A DNA stretch of 64,000 nt from Roseiarcus sp963741845 (lineage in GTDB: Bacteria; Pseudomonadota; Alphaproteobacteria; Rhizobiales; Beijerinckiaceae). Below are positions 17,590 to 26,621 of this stretch, piece after piece. Made by a program: the position numbers and the translations under genes. Below the pieces are notes generated by a model, which was given only the letters and a program-made list of their open reading frames with translations, ran no database searches and had not been told where the DNA came from. Location of the stretch: the NCBI GenBank assembly GCA_963741845.1, contig CAVUJV010000025.1, positions 434,001-498,000 of the forward strand, written 5' to 3'. Position 1 is the stretch's first letter; each line of letters begins with the position of its first letter.

Positions 17590-17610
17590 GTGATCGATTT
17601 AATCGATCAC
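17590..17610. promoter_or_regulatory. Perfect palindrome upstream of oxyR (probable OxyR/LysR operator)
   Basis: Arms GTGATCGATT (17590-17599) and AATCGATCAC (17601-17610) are perfect inverted repeats around a single T. The nested T-N11-A pattern is the LysR-box form. It lies 10 bp upstream of the oxyR ATG and 44 bp downstream of the soxG stop region (both genes minus strand). Confidence 0.7.
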
Positions 17611-17654
17611 GGCAATTCAATTCCGTCGATATCAGGTCGACCGCGGGGCGGATC

Positions 17655-18224
17655 CTATTGCGCCGGAGCGCCGCGCGCGCCTTCGGTCAGCGCAGCAACA
17701 AGATAGACGGCGAACGAACGCCAGACTTCGATATGGAAGGAGTCCGCCGCGCGCCGCCAGAGGACGATCTCGGCCTTGTCAAACAGCGTTCGTGTCGCAA
17801 AACCTACGGGAAATGCCCGCTCGCGCAGATCGAGGGGGCATCCGGCGGAAAGAGCGCGCGAAGCCGCGGCCCCGCCGACGACCAGCCCGACCTGCCGGTG
17901 CGTAACCTCGACGAGGCTGTGTGGCGACCCCTCGAGCGCGGAGACGATCCCCGAAGGAAAGACCTCGGGGTCGACGTCCCCGGCCATCAACAGCCATTCG
18001 TCTGGGCCCAGCCAGATTGCCGCCCTGTCCCTCGTTTCCGCGGCGGGACCAAGCCTTGACGGAAGTTCGACGCCGAAGGCGCGCGAACAACCGGCGCGCG
18101 CGTTCTCATCGCCACGGAATAGGAAGCGCTCGACGGGCGGCGCTTCGCTCAGCGAGAAGTCCGGGCCGTCGGGCAAAGCCAGCGCGTCCAGCGGCAAACG
18201 AGGGCTTAACGAAACATCATCCAT
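17655..18224 (-). CDS. soxG: Sarcosine oxidase gamma subunit
   Basis: 189 residues, last gene of the soxBDAG operon. It shows SoxG-family features: WLGPDEWLLM in the first half and the LVEVTHRQVGLVV and CPLDLRERAFPVG segments near the C terminus. Gamma is structurally related to the folate-binding region and stabilises the heterotetramer. It overlaps soxA by 19 nt. Confidence 0.92.
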   Translation of the reverse strand: MDDVSLSPRLPLDALALPDGPDFSLSEAPPVERFLFRGDENARAGCSRAFGVELPSRLGPAAETRDRAAIWLGPDEWLLMAGDVDPEVFPSGIVSALEGSPHSLVEVTHRQVGLVVGGAAASRALSAGCPLDLRERAFPVGFATRTLFDKAEIVLWRRAADSFHIEVWRSFAVYLVAALTEGARGAPAQ

Positions 18225-21223
18225 TCAGTCGCGCTCCCGGTTTGTCGTAGAATATTGAATTCGACGACCGTGATCGGGATGGCCGCTTTGGCGAGAGGCG
18301 CGTAGACCCTGGCGCCGATGCGCGCGCGGCCGCCAGCGACGAGACCTAGCGCAATCGAACGGCCGAGCGTCTCACTCCGATAAGACGACGTCACATGGCC
18401 GAGGGCGAAAGATCCGGTCGGCGGCGTCGTGGTCGCAGTGATCTGCATTCCCTCTTCAAGCACGACGTTGGGGTCGTCCGTCAGAAGGCCGACGAGTTGC
18501 TTGCGATCCTCCTTCAGCATGTCGGGACGAGAGAGCGAGCGCTTGCCGACAAAATCCGGCTTCGACTTCCCGATCGCCCAGTCAAGACCAAGGTCCGCCA
18601 GGGTGACGGTTCCATCCGTCTCCTGCCCGACAATCACATAACCTTTCTCGGCGCGCATCACATGCATGGCCTCGGTGCCGTACGCGGCGCCGCCATGCTT
18701 CTCGACTTCCCGCCAGGCGGCTTCCCACACCGCACGTCCGTAGGCGGAGGGAACATTGATCTCGTAGCCCAACTCGCCGGTGAAACTCACCCGCATGAGC
18801 CGCGCCGGAACGCCGCAGACCCGCGTCTCCCGTGCGCTCATATGCGGGAAAGCGTCATTGCCGAGGTCGAGACCTTCGACAAGCGGCGCGACGCATTCGC
18901 GGGCCTTTGGCCCCTGCACGGCGATCACCGCCCATTGCTCGCTGGTCGAGGTGAGCCAGACCTTCAGGTCGGTGAATTCCGTCTGCCGATAGTCTTCCAT
19001 ATGCGCGAGCACATTCGCGGCGCCTCCCGTCGTGGTCGTCACATGGAAGCGATCGGGGGCGATCCGCGCGATGACGCCGTCGTCCATCAGGTAGCCGGCC
19101 TCGTTCAGCATCAGGCCGTAGCGGCAGCGGCCAACGCCGAGCTTCTGGAACGCGTTGGCGTACATCCGTTCGAGGAAGACGGCGGCGTCGGGGCCGACGA
19201 CCTCGATCTTGCCGAGCGTCGAGCCGTCGAACAGCCCGGCCGACGCGCGCGTCGTCCGACATTCGCGCGCGACCGCCTCGTGCATCAATTCGCCGCCGCG
19301 CGGGAAGTACCATGCCCGCTTCCAAAGGCCGACGTCCTCGAACGCTGCGCCGCGCTCTTCCGCCCAATCGTGGATCGGCGTCTTGCGGACGGGATCGAAC
19401 ATCTCGCCGCGCGCCGGCCCCGCGAAAACGCCGAACGTCACGGGCGTATAGGGCTGGCGGAACGTGGTGAACCCAACCTCGGGAATGGGCTTCTCCTGGA
19501 TCGCCGCCGCAATCGCGAGCGCGTTCAGGTTGGAAAGCTTTCCCTGATCGGTCGCCATGCCGGTCGTGGTGTAGCGCTTGATGTGCTCGATCGAGCGCAT
19601 GCCCTCCTGCACCGCGAGCTCAATGTCCTTGGCGCAGACGTCGTTCTGGAAGTCGACAAAGGCCTTTCCACGCCTGTCGCCGAGAACATGCAACGGCGCC
19701 CCGAGCGTCCCGCCAGCAAGATCAGGCGCATCGTCGACAGTCAAACTCATGGCGGGAGGCAGAGAGAAACCGGCCGCCTTGGCGGCCTCGCGGCCCGCGG
19801 CATCGCCTTCCGCAAGAGCGGCCCCAAGGCCGAAGGCGCCATTGCAGGCGCCAGCCGAACGTTCGCGCTGGACGTGGATCGCGGGCCTGAAGGCTTGTCG
19901 CGCGTCATCGAACGCGAGCTTCCCGCGCGACTGGGAGAAGAGATGAACCGAAGGCGTCCAGCCACCCGACATGAGCAGCGCGTCGCATTCAACCCATCGC
20001 ATTCCTGCAGGGGCTGCGGCAAGGCGCACCGCCTTCAGTCTCTGACCCCCACGGACTTCATGCACCGCCGCTCTCGTCGCGACGCGTATCCCGGCCGCCC
20101 GCGCGGCCTCCGGCATTGGTCCGTCCACCTCGTCGCGCAGGTCCGCGATCAGTTCGATCGTAGCCCCGGCCTCCTGAAGGTCGAGGGCGGCGCGATAGGC
20201 GCTGTCGTGCGCGGTGACGACGAGAATTCGCTCTCCGACCTTCACGCCATGCTCGAGGAGATACCGTCGGGCGGCGTCGGCAAGCATGACCCCCGGACGA
20301 TCGTTGTCGGCAAACACCAGAGGGCGCTCAATAGCGCCAGCGGCGAGCACCACCTCTTTGGCTCGCATCTGCCATAGCCGCTCGCGCGGCAGATTGGGAT
20401 CGGCGATGAGCGCGGGTTCGGGAAGCCTCTCATTCAGGGCGATGAAGTTCTGTGCGTAGTAGCCGAAGGCCTGGGTGCGCAGCATCAGTCTGACATTGCG
20501 CGCGGCGCGCAGCTCCCCGAGCGTCGCGGATAGCCATTCCGCCGCACTTTGCTCCTGGATGCGAGCTTTCGTCTCGCCGATCAGCGAGCCGCCGAGCACG
20601 GCGTTCTCGTCGCAGAGGACGACATCGGCCCCACTTGCAGCCGCGGCCCGCGCCGCAGCCAATCCTGCAGGCCCGCCGCCGACGATCAGGATATCGCAAT
20701 GATCGAAATAGCGGGCGTAGCGATCAGGGTCGGCGTCGCGGGTCGCGGATCCAAGACCTGCGGTCATTCGAATGACCGGCTCGTAGACGTGCTTCCACGC
20801 CCAGTTCTTCCCAAGGAAGTCCGGGCCCATGAAGGTCTTGTAGTAGAAGCCCGCGCCAATCATCGGCCCGGCGAGATCGTTGATCGCGCCCACGTCAAAG
20901 GCGAGCGAAGGCCAGCGGTTCTGGCTGGTTGCGGTAAGCCCATCGTAGAGCTCGATCTGGGTGGCGCGGAGATTCGGCGTAAAGCGGCCCGGCCCCCGCG
21001 AGATCGAGACAAGCGCATTGGGCTCCTCGGAGCCCGCCGAAAGGATTCCGCGTGGACGATGATACTTGAAGGAGCGGCCCACGACTCGCACGCCATTCGC
21101 GAGCAGGGCCGAGGCGAGCGTGTCGCCCTCATAGCCGCCGTAAGCGACGCCGTCGAAGGTGAAGGAGACCGGACGCGAGCGATCGAGCAACGCGCCGCCA
21201 GGAACTCGGAAACGCTGCGTCAC
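18206..21223 (-). CDS. soxA: Sarcosine oxidase alpha subunit
   Basis: 1005 residues, the normal size of the heterotetrameric enzyme alpha chain. Domains: an N-terminal Fer2_4-like domain without iron-sulfur cysteines (about 1-100), a dinucleotide-binding domain with DILIVGGGPAGLAAARAAAA near 174-193 (NAD+), and a GcvT-like aminomethyltransferase/folate domain over the last 400 residues (TGELGYEINVPSAYG, AYGTEAMHVMRAEKGY). The enzyme oxidises sarcosine to glycine, H2O2 and 5,10-methylene-THF. It reads from GTG, overlapping the soxD stop (GTGA). Confidence 0.96.
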   Translation of the reverse strand: MTQRFRVPGGALLDRSRPVSFTFDGVAYGGYEGDTLASALLANGVRVVGRSFKYHRPRGILSAGSEEPNALVSISRGPGRFTPNLRATQIELYDGLTATSQNRWPSLAFDVGAINDLAGPMIGAGFYYKTFMGPDFLGKNWAWKHVYEPVIRMTAGLGSATRDADPDRYARYFDHCDILIVGGGPAGLAAARAAAASGADVVLCDENAVLGGSLIGETKARIQEQSAAEWLSATLGELRAARNVRLMLRTQAFGYYAQNFIALNERLPEPALIADPNLPRERLWQMRAKEVVLAAGAIERPLVFADNDRPGVMLADAARRYLLEHGVKVGERILVVTAHDSAYRAALDLQEAGATIELIADLRDEVDGPMPEAARAAGIRVATRAAVHEVRGGQRLKAVRLAAAPAGMRWVECDALLMSGGWTPSVHLFSQSRGKLAFDDARQAFRPAIHVQRERSAGACNGAFGLGAALAEGDAAGREAAKAAGFSLPPAMSLTVDDAPDLAGGTLGAPLHVLGDRRGKAFVDFQNDVCAKDIELAVQEGMRSIEHIKRYTTTGMATDQGKLSNLNALAIAAAIQEKPIPEVGFTTFRQPYTPVTFGVFAGPARGEMFDPVRKTPIHDWAEERGAAFEDVGLWKRAWYFPRGGELMHEAVARECRTTRASAGLFDGSTLGKIEVVGPDAAVFLERMYANAFQKLGVGRCRYGLMLNEAGYLMDDGVIARIAPDRFHVTTTTGGAANVLAHMEDYRQTEFTDLKVWLTSTSEQWAVIAVQGPKARECVAPLVEGLDLGNDAFPHMSARETRVCGVPARLMRVSFTGELGYEINVPSAYGRAVWEAAWREVEKHGGAAYGTEAMHVMRAEKGYVIVGQETDGTVTLADLGLDWAIGKSKPDFVGKRSLSRPDMLKEDRKQLVGLLTDDPNVVLEEGMQITATTTPPTGSFALGHVTSSYRSETLGRSIALGLVAGGRARIGARVYAPLAKAAIPITVVEFNILRQTGSATEWMMFR

Positions 21224-21519
21224 GAGCGCGGTCCTTCGGCTTTCAGGTCCGGTCTTCCCTCCCCGGATTTATAGGTGACGAGGATCTTGTCACTCACCGT
21301 GTCGCGGAGGCAATTGAAGAAGCGGCCGCAGCCCGAAACGTGACGCCAGCGTTCTGCGAGCACGCCCTTGGGATTGGCCCGGAAATAGAGATAATCGGCC
21401 CAGTCGCCGTCGCTGACGGCGGCCGGGTTGGCTGGCCGAGCGACATGAGCTTCTCCCCCGTAGCGAAACTCGATCTCGGGACGCTCCATCTCGCAATAAG
21501 GGCAGGGAATCAGAAGCAT
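21220..21519 (-). CDS. soxD: Sarcosine oxidase delta subunit
   Basis: 99 residues with the zinc site characteristic of SoxD: Cys6 and Cys9 in CPYC, with His60 and Cys64 in RHVSGC downstream. The family segments DWADYLYFRANPKG and ERWRH are present. It lies between soxB (7-bp gap) and soxA (4-nt overlap), the canonical B-D-A-G order. Confidence 0.95.
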   Translation of the reverse strand: MLLIPCPYCEMERPEIEFRYGGEAHVARPANPAAVSDGDWADYLYFRANPKGVLAERWRHVSGCGRFFNCLRDTVSDKILVTYKSGEGRPDLKAEGPRS

Positions 21520-21526
21520 CGGCTCC

Positions 21527-22777
21527 TCAATGCGCGACGGCCGCCGCCGCGGCCTCGTCGATCAGTCGGCCAGTACGGAAGCGGTCCAACGAAAACGGCG
21601 CCGCAATCGGATGCGGCTCGCCGCGCGCGACCGTATGGGCGAAGACATGACCCGAGCCGGGTGTCGCCTTGAAGCCGCCGGTGCCCCAGCCACAATTGAC
21701 GAAAAGTCCGGGAACCGGAGTCGCTCCAATGATCGGCGATCGGTCGGGGGTGACGTCGACGATGCCGCCCCAGTTGCGCAGCATGCGCAGACGCCGCACC
21801 GCCGGAAACAGTTCGCAGATCGCTTCGAGCGTATGGTTGGCGATATGGAGGCCGCCGGTCTGCGAATAGGAGACGTAGGCGTCGGTGCCTGCCCCAATCA
21901 CCATCTCGCCCTTGTCCGATTGCGACATGTAAGCGTGGATCGTGTTGGACATCACCACGCAGGGCATCATCGGCTTGACGGGTTCGGACACCAGCGCCTG
22001 CAGCGGATAACTTTCGAGAGGCATTCTCACGCCCGCCATCGCCATGACCACCGAAGTATGACCCGCCGCGACGACGCCCAGCTTTTTCGTGGCGATCGAA
22101 CCGCGCGTCGTTTCAACGCCGCAAACGGCGCCGGACGCATCGCGACGAATCGCAGTCACCTCGCAGTTCTGAATGATGTCGACGCCTCGCTCCGATGCGG
22201 CGCGGGCGAAGCCCCAGGCGACCGCATCGTGGCGGGCTGTCCCGCCACGTCTCTGCAGGGCGGCGCCTACGACGGGGTAGCGGATATCGCGCGCGACATT
22301 GAGAATCGGACAGAAGGCCTTCGCCTCTTCAGGACTTAGCCATTCATTGTCGACGCCAGCAAGCCTATTCGCGTGAATGTGACGCTTGAACACCTGAACG
22401 TCATGGGTGTTGTGCGCGAGCATCATCACGCCGCGCGCGGAATACATCACGTTGTAGTTGAGTTCCTGCGCCAGCCCTTCCCATAGCTTCAGCGCATGTT
22501 CGTAGAGGGCAGCCGATTCCTCCATCAGATAATTGGAGCGGATGATGGTCGTGTTTCGTCCGGTGTTGCCACCCCCCAGCCAGCCCTTCTCGAGGACCGC
22601 GACATTGGTTAGCCCGTGCTCCTTCGCCATGTAATATGCGGTCGCAAGGCCATGGCCGCCGGCGCCAATGATGACCGCGTCATAGGAGGCCTTGGGCTCC
22701 GGGTTTCGCCACTGCTCCGGCCAGCCGCGATTCTGCGACAGGCCCTGTCGCGCCAGAGTGAGAAACGAGAATCGCAC
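21527..22777 (-). CDS. soxB: Sarcosine oxidase beta subunit
   Basis: 416 residues of the DAO flavoprotein family. The FAD motif is SYDAVIIGAGGHGLATAYYM (about 31-50). His183 in RRGGTARHD matches the residue that covalently holds FMN in characterised SoxB. This subunit carries sarcosine oxidation. It is the first gene of the operon, and its promoter must lie in the AT-rich gap 22778-23190. Confidence 0.96.
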   Translation of the reverse strand: MRFSFLTLARQGLSQNRGWPEQWRNPEPKASYDAVIIGAGGHGLATAYYMAKEHGLTNVAVLEKGWLGGGNTGRNTTIIRSNYLMEESAALYEHALKLWEGLAQELNYNVMYSARGVMMLAHNTHDVQVFKRHIHANRLAGVDNEWLSPEEAKAFCPILNVARDIRYPVVGAALQRRGGTARHDAVAWGFARAASERGVDIIQNCEVTAIRRDASGAVCGVETTRGSIATKKLGVVAAGHTSVVMAMAGVRMPLESYPLQALVSEPVKPMMPCVVMSNTIHAYMSQSDKGEMVIGAGTDAYVSYSQTGGLHIANHTLEAICELFPAVRRLRMLRNWGGIVDVTPDRSPIIGATPVPGLFVNCGWGTGGFKATPGSGHVFAHTVARGEPHPIAAPFSLDRFRTGRLIDEAAAAAVAH

Positions 22778-23190
22778 GACCGCCCTTGCAGCTTGCTTTC
22801 CAGAGGGTGCCGAGAATTCGCGCGTTTCTGTTGCGATTGCGAGAAGAATTTCGCGGAAGCGTCATGACAGGATCGGAGGGCCGCCAGATCGAACGGCTCC
22901 GATCCGGCCGAGGCCATATTTCGAGCATACAATCAAAAATGTTTAAATTTATTCGCCTCTGCGAGGCTATAAGTCGCCTCCGCGCGAATGTGCGCTTGGG
23001 ATCGCGGCGGATCAATTTATGTGACAAAACTTTGACACTAGCCTCTGGCGTGACACGTTAAATTAAAAAGTGAATTGTAATTACTCTTAAAGCCTTCGGT
23101 CTGACATCGTGAAGTCAAGATCATCCGTCAAAAGTCGAATCATCCAAGCGCAAAGCGCAAATCGACTGCGGCAGACGAGGGAGTTCGGCC
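22778..23190. other. AT-rich intergenic region between soxB and a divergent small gene
   Basis: 413 bp without a supported gene. The part 22920-23090 is far richer in A+T than the rest of the window, including runs such as AAATGTTTAAATTTATT and TTAAATTAAAAAGTG. A TTGACA hexamer occurs at 23032-23037 on the plus strand, but no well-spaced -10 was found. It should contain divergent promoters for soxBDAG and the 23191 gene. Confidence 0.5.
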
Positions 23191-23640
23191 ATGATCGTCC
23201 GTGAAATCGTCGCCACATGCACCAACCCTCACGTCGCGCGCGCGGCGATTGATTGTATCGGCGGCGAATTCGCGTGCCGGCTTTCGCGGCAAGCGGAGAG
23301 TCGCAATCTGTCAAGGGGTTCTCTTGCCGCGCGGCTCCTGCGCCAGTTCGCCACGCGCGCTGAGGAAAACGACTGGGATGGCGTCTGGGCAGCGACTCGC
23401 GGGTCAGAGATGCCCGTTTTGTCAGGCCTTCGCTATCTGCTCGAACGCGCCTGCGAACTGGACGATGGGGCAGACAGCGAGTGCGACGGATTTCGCAGTC
23501 TACGGCGACTGGAGCCGCGCTCGCGACGCTCATCGGCGCCCGCGCCCGGCGTGAGCTTGCGCTCCGGGAGGCGTGACCGCATGGTCGGTCCATGTATCTC
23601 GGACTCGACTGCGGCACTTCGGGCCTCAAAGCTCTTCTGA
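23191..23640 (+). CDS. Small hypothetical protein (unknown family)
   Basis: 149 residues. The first about 100 (EIVATCTNPHVARAAIDCIG, then FATRAEENDWDGVWAATRGS and PVLSGLRYLLERAC) look like a genuine helical protein, with a GGGAGTTCGGCC-type leader before the ATG. The last about 45 residues are Arg/Ser-rich and overlap the xylB start by 49 nt, so a nearby frameshift or a shorter true product is possible. I do not recognise a named domain. An AT-rich promoter-like region precedes it. Confidence 0.5.
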   Translation: MIVREIVATCTNPHVARAAIDCIGGEFACRLSRQAESRNLSRGSLAARLLRQFATRAEENDWDGVWAATRGSEMPVLSGLRYLLERACELDDGADSECDGFRSLRRLEPRSRRSSAPAPGVSLRSGRRDRMVGPCISDSTAALRASKLF

Positions 23641-25052
23641 TTGACGAAACCGGAGCCGCTGTTGCGAGCGCCTCGCGGTCCTATTCCCCCGAACGGCCGA
23701 AGCCGGGATGGTCCGAGCAGAATCCGGATGTCTGGCGGGCCGCGATGGCGGACGCCATCGCGGATCTAAGGCAAACGGCGCCCAAGTCGCTCCGCGCAGT
23801 CAAGGCGGTCGGATTTTCCGGGCAAATGCATGGTGTTGTCCTGGTCGGCGGCGACGGCCGGCCGGTCATGCCGGCCATCCTGCATAACGACTCCCGCGCT
23901 CGTGAAGAGGCGGCGGAGTTGGCGGCCGAGCGGCCAGAACTCGCGCGGATCGTGGGCGTGAAGCCGATGGCAAGCTTTCCCGGGCCGAAGATGCTTTGGC
24001 TCAGCCGCCGCCATGCGCTCAAAGGACTGGGGCCTCTCACATTGCTTGCCCCCAAGGATTACCTGCGCCTTGCGCTCTGCGGCGAGCGCACGACTGACAT
24101 GAGCGATGCCGCTGGAACTTGGCTTCTCGACCAGGCGGCGCGTCGATGGTCTCAGGAGGCGGCCGCGGCTTGCCACGTCGATCCGACCTGGTTGCCACGG
24201 CTTGCCGAAGGTTCGGATGCGGTCGGGGAAATCAGCGCCAGCGCCGCCGACGAATTCGGGCTGCCTGCTGGAGCGATCGTCGCGGCGGGCGCCGGCGATG
24301 CGGCGGCTGGCGCGCTTGGCCTCGGCGCGATCGCGCCGGGCGAAGCCTTCATTTCTTTGGGAACAGCGACGCAACTCATTGTCGCAGGCGATCGCTATCT
24401 CAGCGCGCCGGACCTGCTCGTGCACGGCTTTGCCCATGCATTGCCCGGCCGTTGGTTCACCATGGCCGCTATGCTCAACGGCGCCGGGGCTTTGGCTTTC
24501 GCCGCGCGCCTTTTTGGCGTCGCGCCCGACGCGCTGGAACGCGAAGCAGCGGAAGATTACGGGGGCCCAGGTCCGCTGCTTTTCCTGCCGTATCTCTCTG
24601 GGGAACGCACGCCGTTCGATGATCCGTACGCGCGAGGCGTGCTGTTCGGCATGAGCGAGACGACCTCGCGGGTCGACGTGGCCCGGGCGGTCATGGAAGG
24701 CATTGCGATGACCCTCGCGGAAGCGCGCGACTGCCTCGCCTCCGCGCGCGTGCGGTTTGACCGCGCCGGTCTCATCGGCGGCGGCGCAAGAAGCCAACTC
24801 TGGACCCAGATGATAGCGGCCGCCACCGGCCTCAAGATCGTGAGGATGGCGGGAGGCGAAACCGGGCCGGCTCTGGGCGCTGCACGCCTGGCGCGACTTG
24901 CCGCTACGGGCGACTCACCCGAGGCGGTGTGCGCGCCGCCTGAAGTCTTCGACGTTACCGAGCCTGATCCCGAACTCGCGGAAGCGCTGGCCGCGCAGCG
25001 CATCCGATTCAAGGCGCTTTATGCCGCCGTTAAAGCCGAATTTCGAAGATGA
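23592..25052 (+). CDS. xylB: Xylulokinase
   Basis: 486 residues, FGGY carbohydrate kinase. N-terminal phosphate motif LGLDCGTSGLKALLID, substrate region SGQMHGVV and AILHNDSR, catalytic Asp236 in GAGDAAAGA (E. coli XylB Asp233), and C-terminal LIGGGARSQLWTQMIAA. The Q-M-H-G motif is diagnostic of xylulokinase among FGGY enzymes. It phosphorylates D-xylulose to xylulose 5-phosphate. No xylA or xylFGH lies adjacent; the converging ABC operon (25122-31923) has no obvious xylose link. Confidence 0.93.
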   Translation: MYLGLDCGTSGLKALLIDETGAAVASASRSYSPERPKPGWSEQNPDVWRAAMADAIADLRQTAPKSLRAVKAVGFSGQMHGVVLVGGDGRPVMPAILHNDSRAREEAAELAAERPELARIVGVKPMASFPGPKMLWLSRRHALKGLGPLTLLAPKDYLRLALCGERTTDMSDAAGTWLLDQAARRWSQEAAAACHVDPTWLPRLAEGSDAVGEISASAADEFGLPAGAIVAAGAGDAAAGALGLGAIAPGEAFISLGTATQLIVAGDRYLSAPDLLVHGFAHALPGRWFTMAAMLNGAGALAFAARLFGVAPDALEREAAEDYGGPGPLLFLPYLSGERTPFDDPYARGVLFGMSETTSRVDVARAVMEGIAMTLAEARDCLASARVRFDRAGLIGGGARSQLWTQMIAAATGLKIVRMAGGETGPALGAARLARLAATGDSPEAVCAPPEVFDVTEPDPELAEALAAQRIRFKALYAAVKAEFRR

Positions 25053-25121
25053 GGCGGGACGACGTCGGCAACGGAGAAGACATCGGCGGCGGGGAACAGG
25101 AGGCGCCGAGCCGTCTGCCGC

Positions 25122-26621
25122 TCAGTGGATGGCCGCGTACATGATCTTCTCCTCGGTCGCTTCGAGCGCTGAGAATTCCTCCACCACCTTGCCCTGACGC
25201 GAGACCAGAATGCGGTCGGACAGCGCCATGATCTCGGGCAGGTAGGAGGAGATGACCACCACCGCCTTGCCCTCATCCGCAAGCCGGTTGATGAGCTCAT
25301 GGATCTCGACAATGGCGCCGACGTCGACCCCTCGCGTTGGCTCGTCGAAGATGATCAGGTCCGGCTCCTGGATCAGCGACTTGGCGATGACGACCTTCTG
25401 CTGATTGCCGCCCGAAAGCTCGACCACTCTCGCGTCCTCGCCGATTGCGCGCACCTTGAGCCGCTGGACCCAATCGGATCCCGACTTCGACTGCTCGCGT
25501 CGCGAAAACAGCGCCCGGCCGCGAGGGAACTTCGCGACAAGACCAAGGTAGATGTTGCGGGCTATGGAGGACGTCTCGAAGAACCCCTCGATCTTGCGGT
25601 CCTCCGTGACATAGGCCACCCCCGCCTTTACCGCGGGCGCGGGCACCCGATAACGCGCAGGCTGGTCTCGCAGGAAGACCTCGCCGCCGTAAAAGAAGTC
25701 GCGCTTCAGGACGCCTGCGACGATCTTGAACGTCTCGGTCCGCCCGGCGCCGACCAGTCCGAACACGCCCGTGATCTGGCCCGCGAAGATCGACAGCGAA
25801 TTGTTCTTCACCATCGGCGCCATTTTGAGGTTCTGCACCGTCAGGATGCGCTCGCCGGCGCGGCGGACTGTGGTCTTCCGGACGCCGTAGAGCGTGTGCG
25901 ACAGGTCGCGTCCGACCATGGCCTGCACGATGCGGGCGCGATCGAACTTTGCAGCGTCGTCCGTCACGACCTTCTTGCTGTCGCGCATGACCGTGATGCG
26001 GTCGGCGAGCATCAGCGCTTCTTCGAGCGCATGCGAAATGAAAATGATCGACACGCCGCGTTTCTTGAGGTCGCGCACCAAGTCGAAGAAATATTTCTTC
26101 TCTTCGGGGGTGAGCGACGCAGTCGGCTCGTCGAAGATGATCACCTTGGCCTGATTAAGCACGGCGCGGGCGATTTCGACCATTTGCTTCTTTGCCGCGC
26201 CAAGCGCGGCGACCGTAGCAGTCGGCGCCACGTCGAAGTTCAGAGACTGCAGGAACTGCTGGGCGGCGATATAGACGCCGCGGAGCCGGTTGTAGAAATG
26301 CTCCTGCCCCAGAAAGAGATTCTGCGCCACCGTCATCGTCGGCACCAGCGCGTTCTCCTGGAAGACCATGGCGACGCCGAGTCGGCGCGCTTCCAGAGGC
26401 GAACTGGGCGACACCTTGACGCCATCGACGGTCATCGTGCCGGCGGTCAACGTCACGACGCCCGCCATGACTTTGGTGAGCGTCGATTTTCCGGCGCCGT
26501 TCTCGCCGACGAGCGCGTGGATCTCTCCTCGCCGGAGTTCAAAATCGACGCTATCGATCGCGGGCACGCCAGCGTACAACTTTGTCGCCTGCCTCAGCGA
26601 CAGCACAATGTCGTCGCTCAT
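25122..26621 (-). CDS. Ribose-type ABC importer ATPase (propeller-associated operon)
   Basis: 499 residues with two ATPase domains. The first has GENGAGKST near residue 40 and Walker B VIIFDEPTAS, but the first signature is altered to ALGAAKKQM. The second has GLVGAGRTETFK in place of a full P-loop, LSGGNQQKV and IIFDEPTRGVDVGA. The frame is open far upstream; ATG 26621 is chosen because homology starts at MSDDIVLSLRQ and it overlaps the preceding gene by ATGA. It is the last gene of the minus-strand operon and energises the two permeases upstream. Confidence 0.93.
   Translation of the reverse strand: MSDDIVLSLRQATKLYAGVPAIDSVDFELRRGEIHALVGENGAGKSTLTKVMAGVVTLTAGTMTVDGVKVSPSSPLEARRLGVAMVFQENALVPTMTVAQNLFLGQEHFYNRLRGVYIAAQQFLQSLNFDVAPTATVAALGAAKKQMVEIARAVLNQAKVIIFDEPTASLTPEEKKYFFDLVRDLKKRGVSIIFISHALEEALMLADRITVMRDSKKVVTDDAAKFDRARIVQAMVGRDLSHTLYGVRKTTVRRAGERILTVQNLKMAPMVKNNSLSIFAGQITGVFGLVGAGRTETFKIVAGVLKRDFFYGGEVFLRDQPARYRVPAPAVKAGVAYVTEDRKIEGFFETSSIARNIYLGLVAKFPRGRALFSRREQSKSGSDWVQRLKVRAIGEDARVVELSGGNQQKVVIAKSLIQEPDLIIFDEPTRGVDVGAIVEIHELINRLADEGKAVVVISSYLPEIMALSDRILVSRQGKVVEEFSALEATEEKIMYAAIH

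Noticed and set aside
18395..20377. A 660-codon open frame on the plus strand opposite soxA
   Set aside because: It is a codon-bias shadow in high-GC DNA. The minus-strand product is unambiguous sarcosine oxidase alpha, and the plus frame has an Arg/His-rich, featureless composition.
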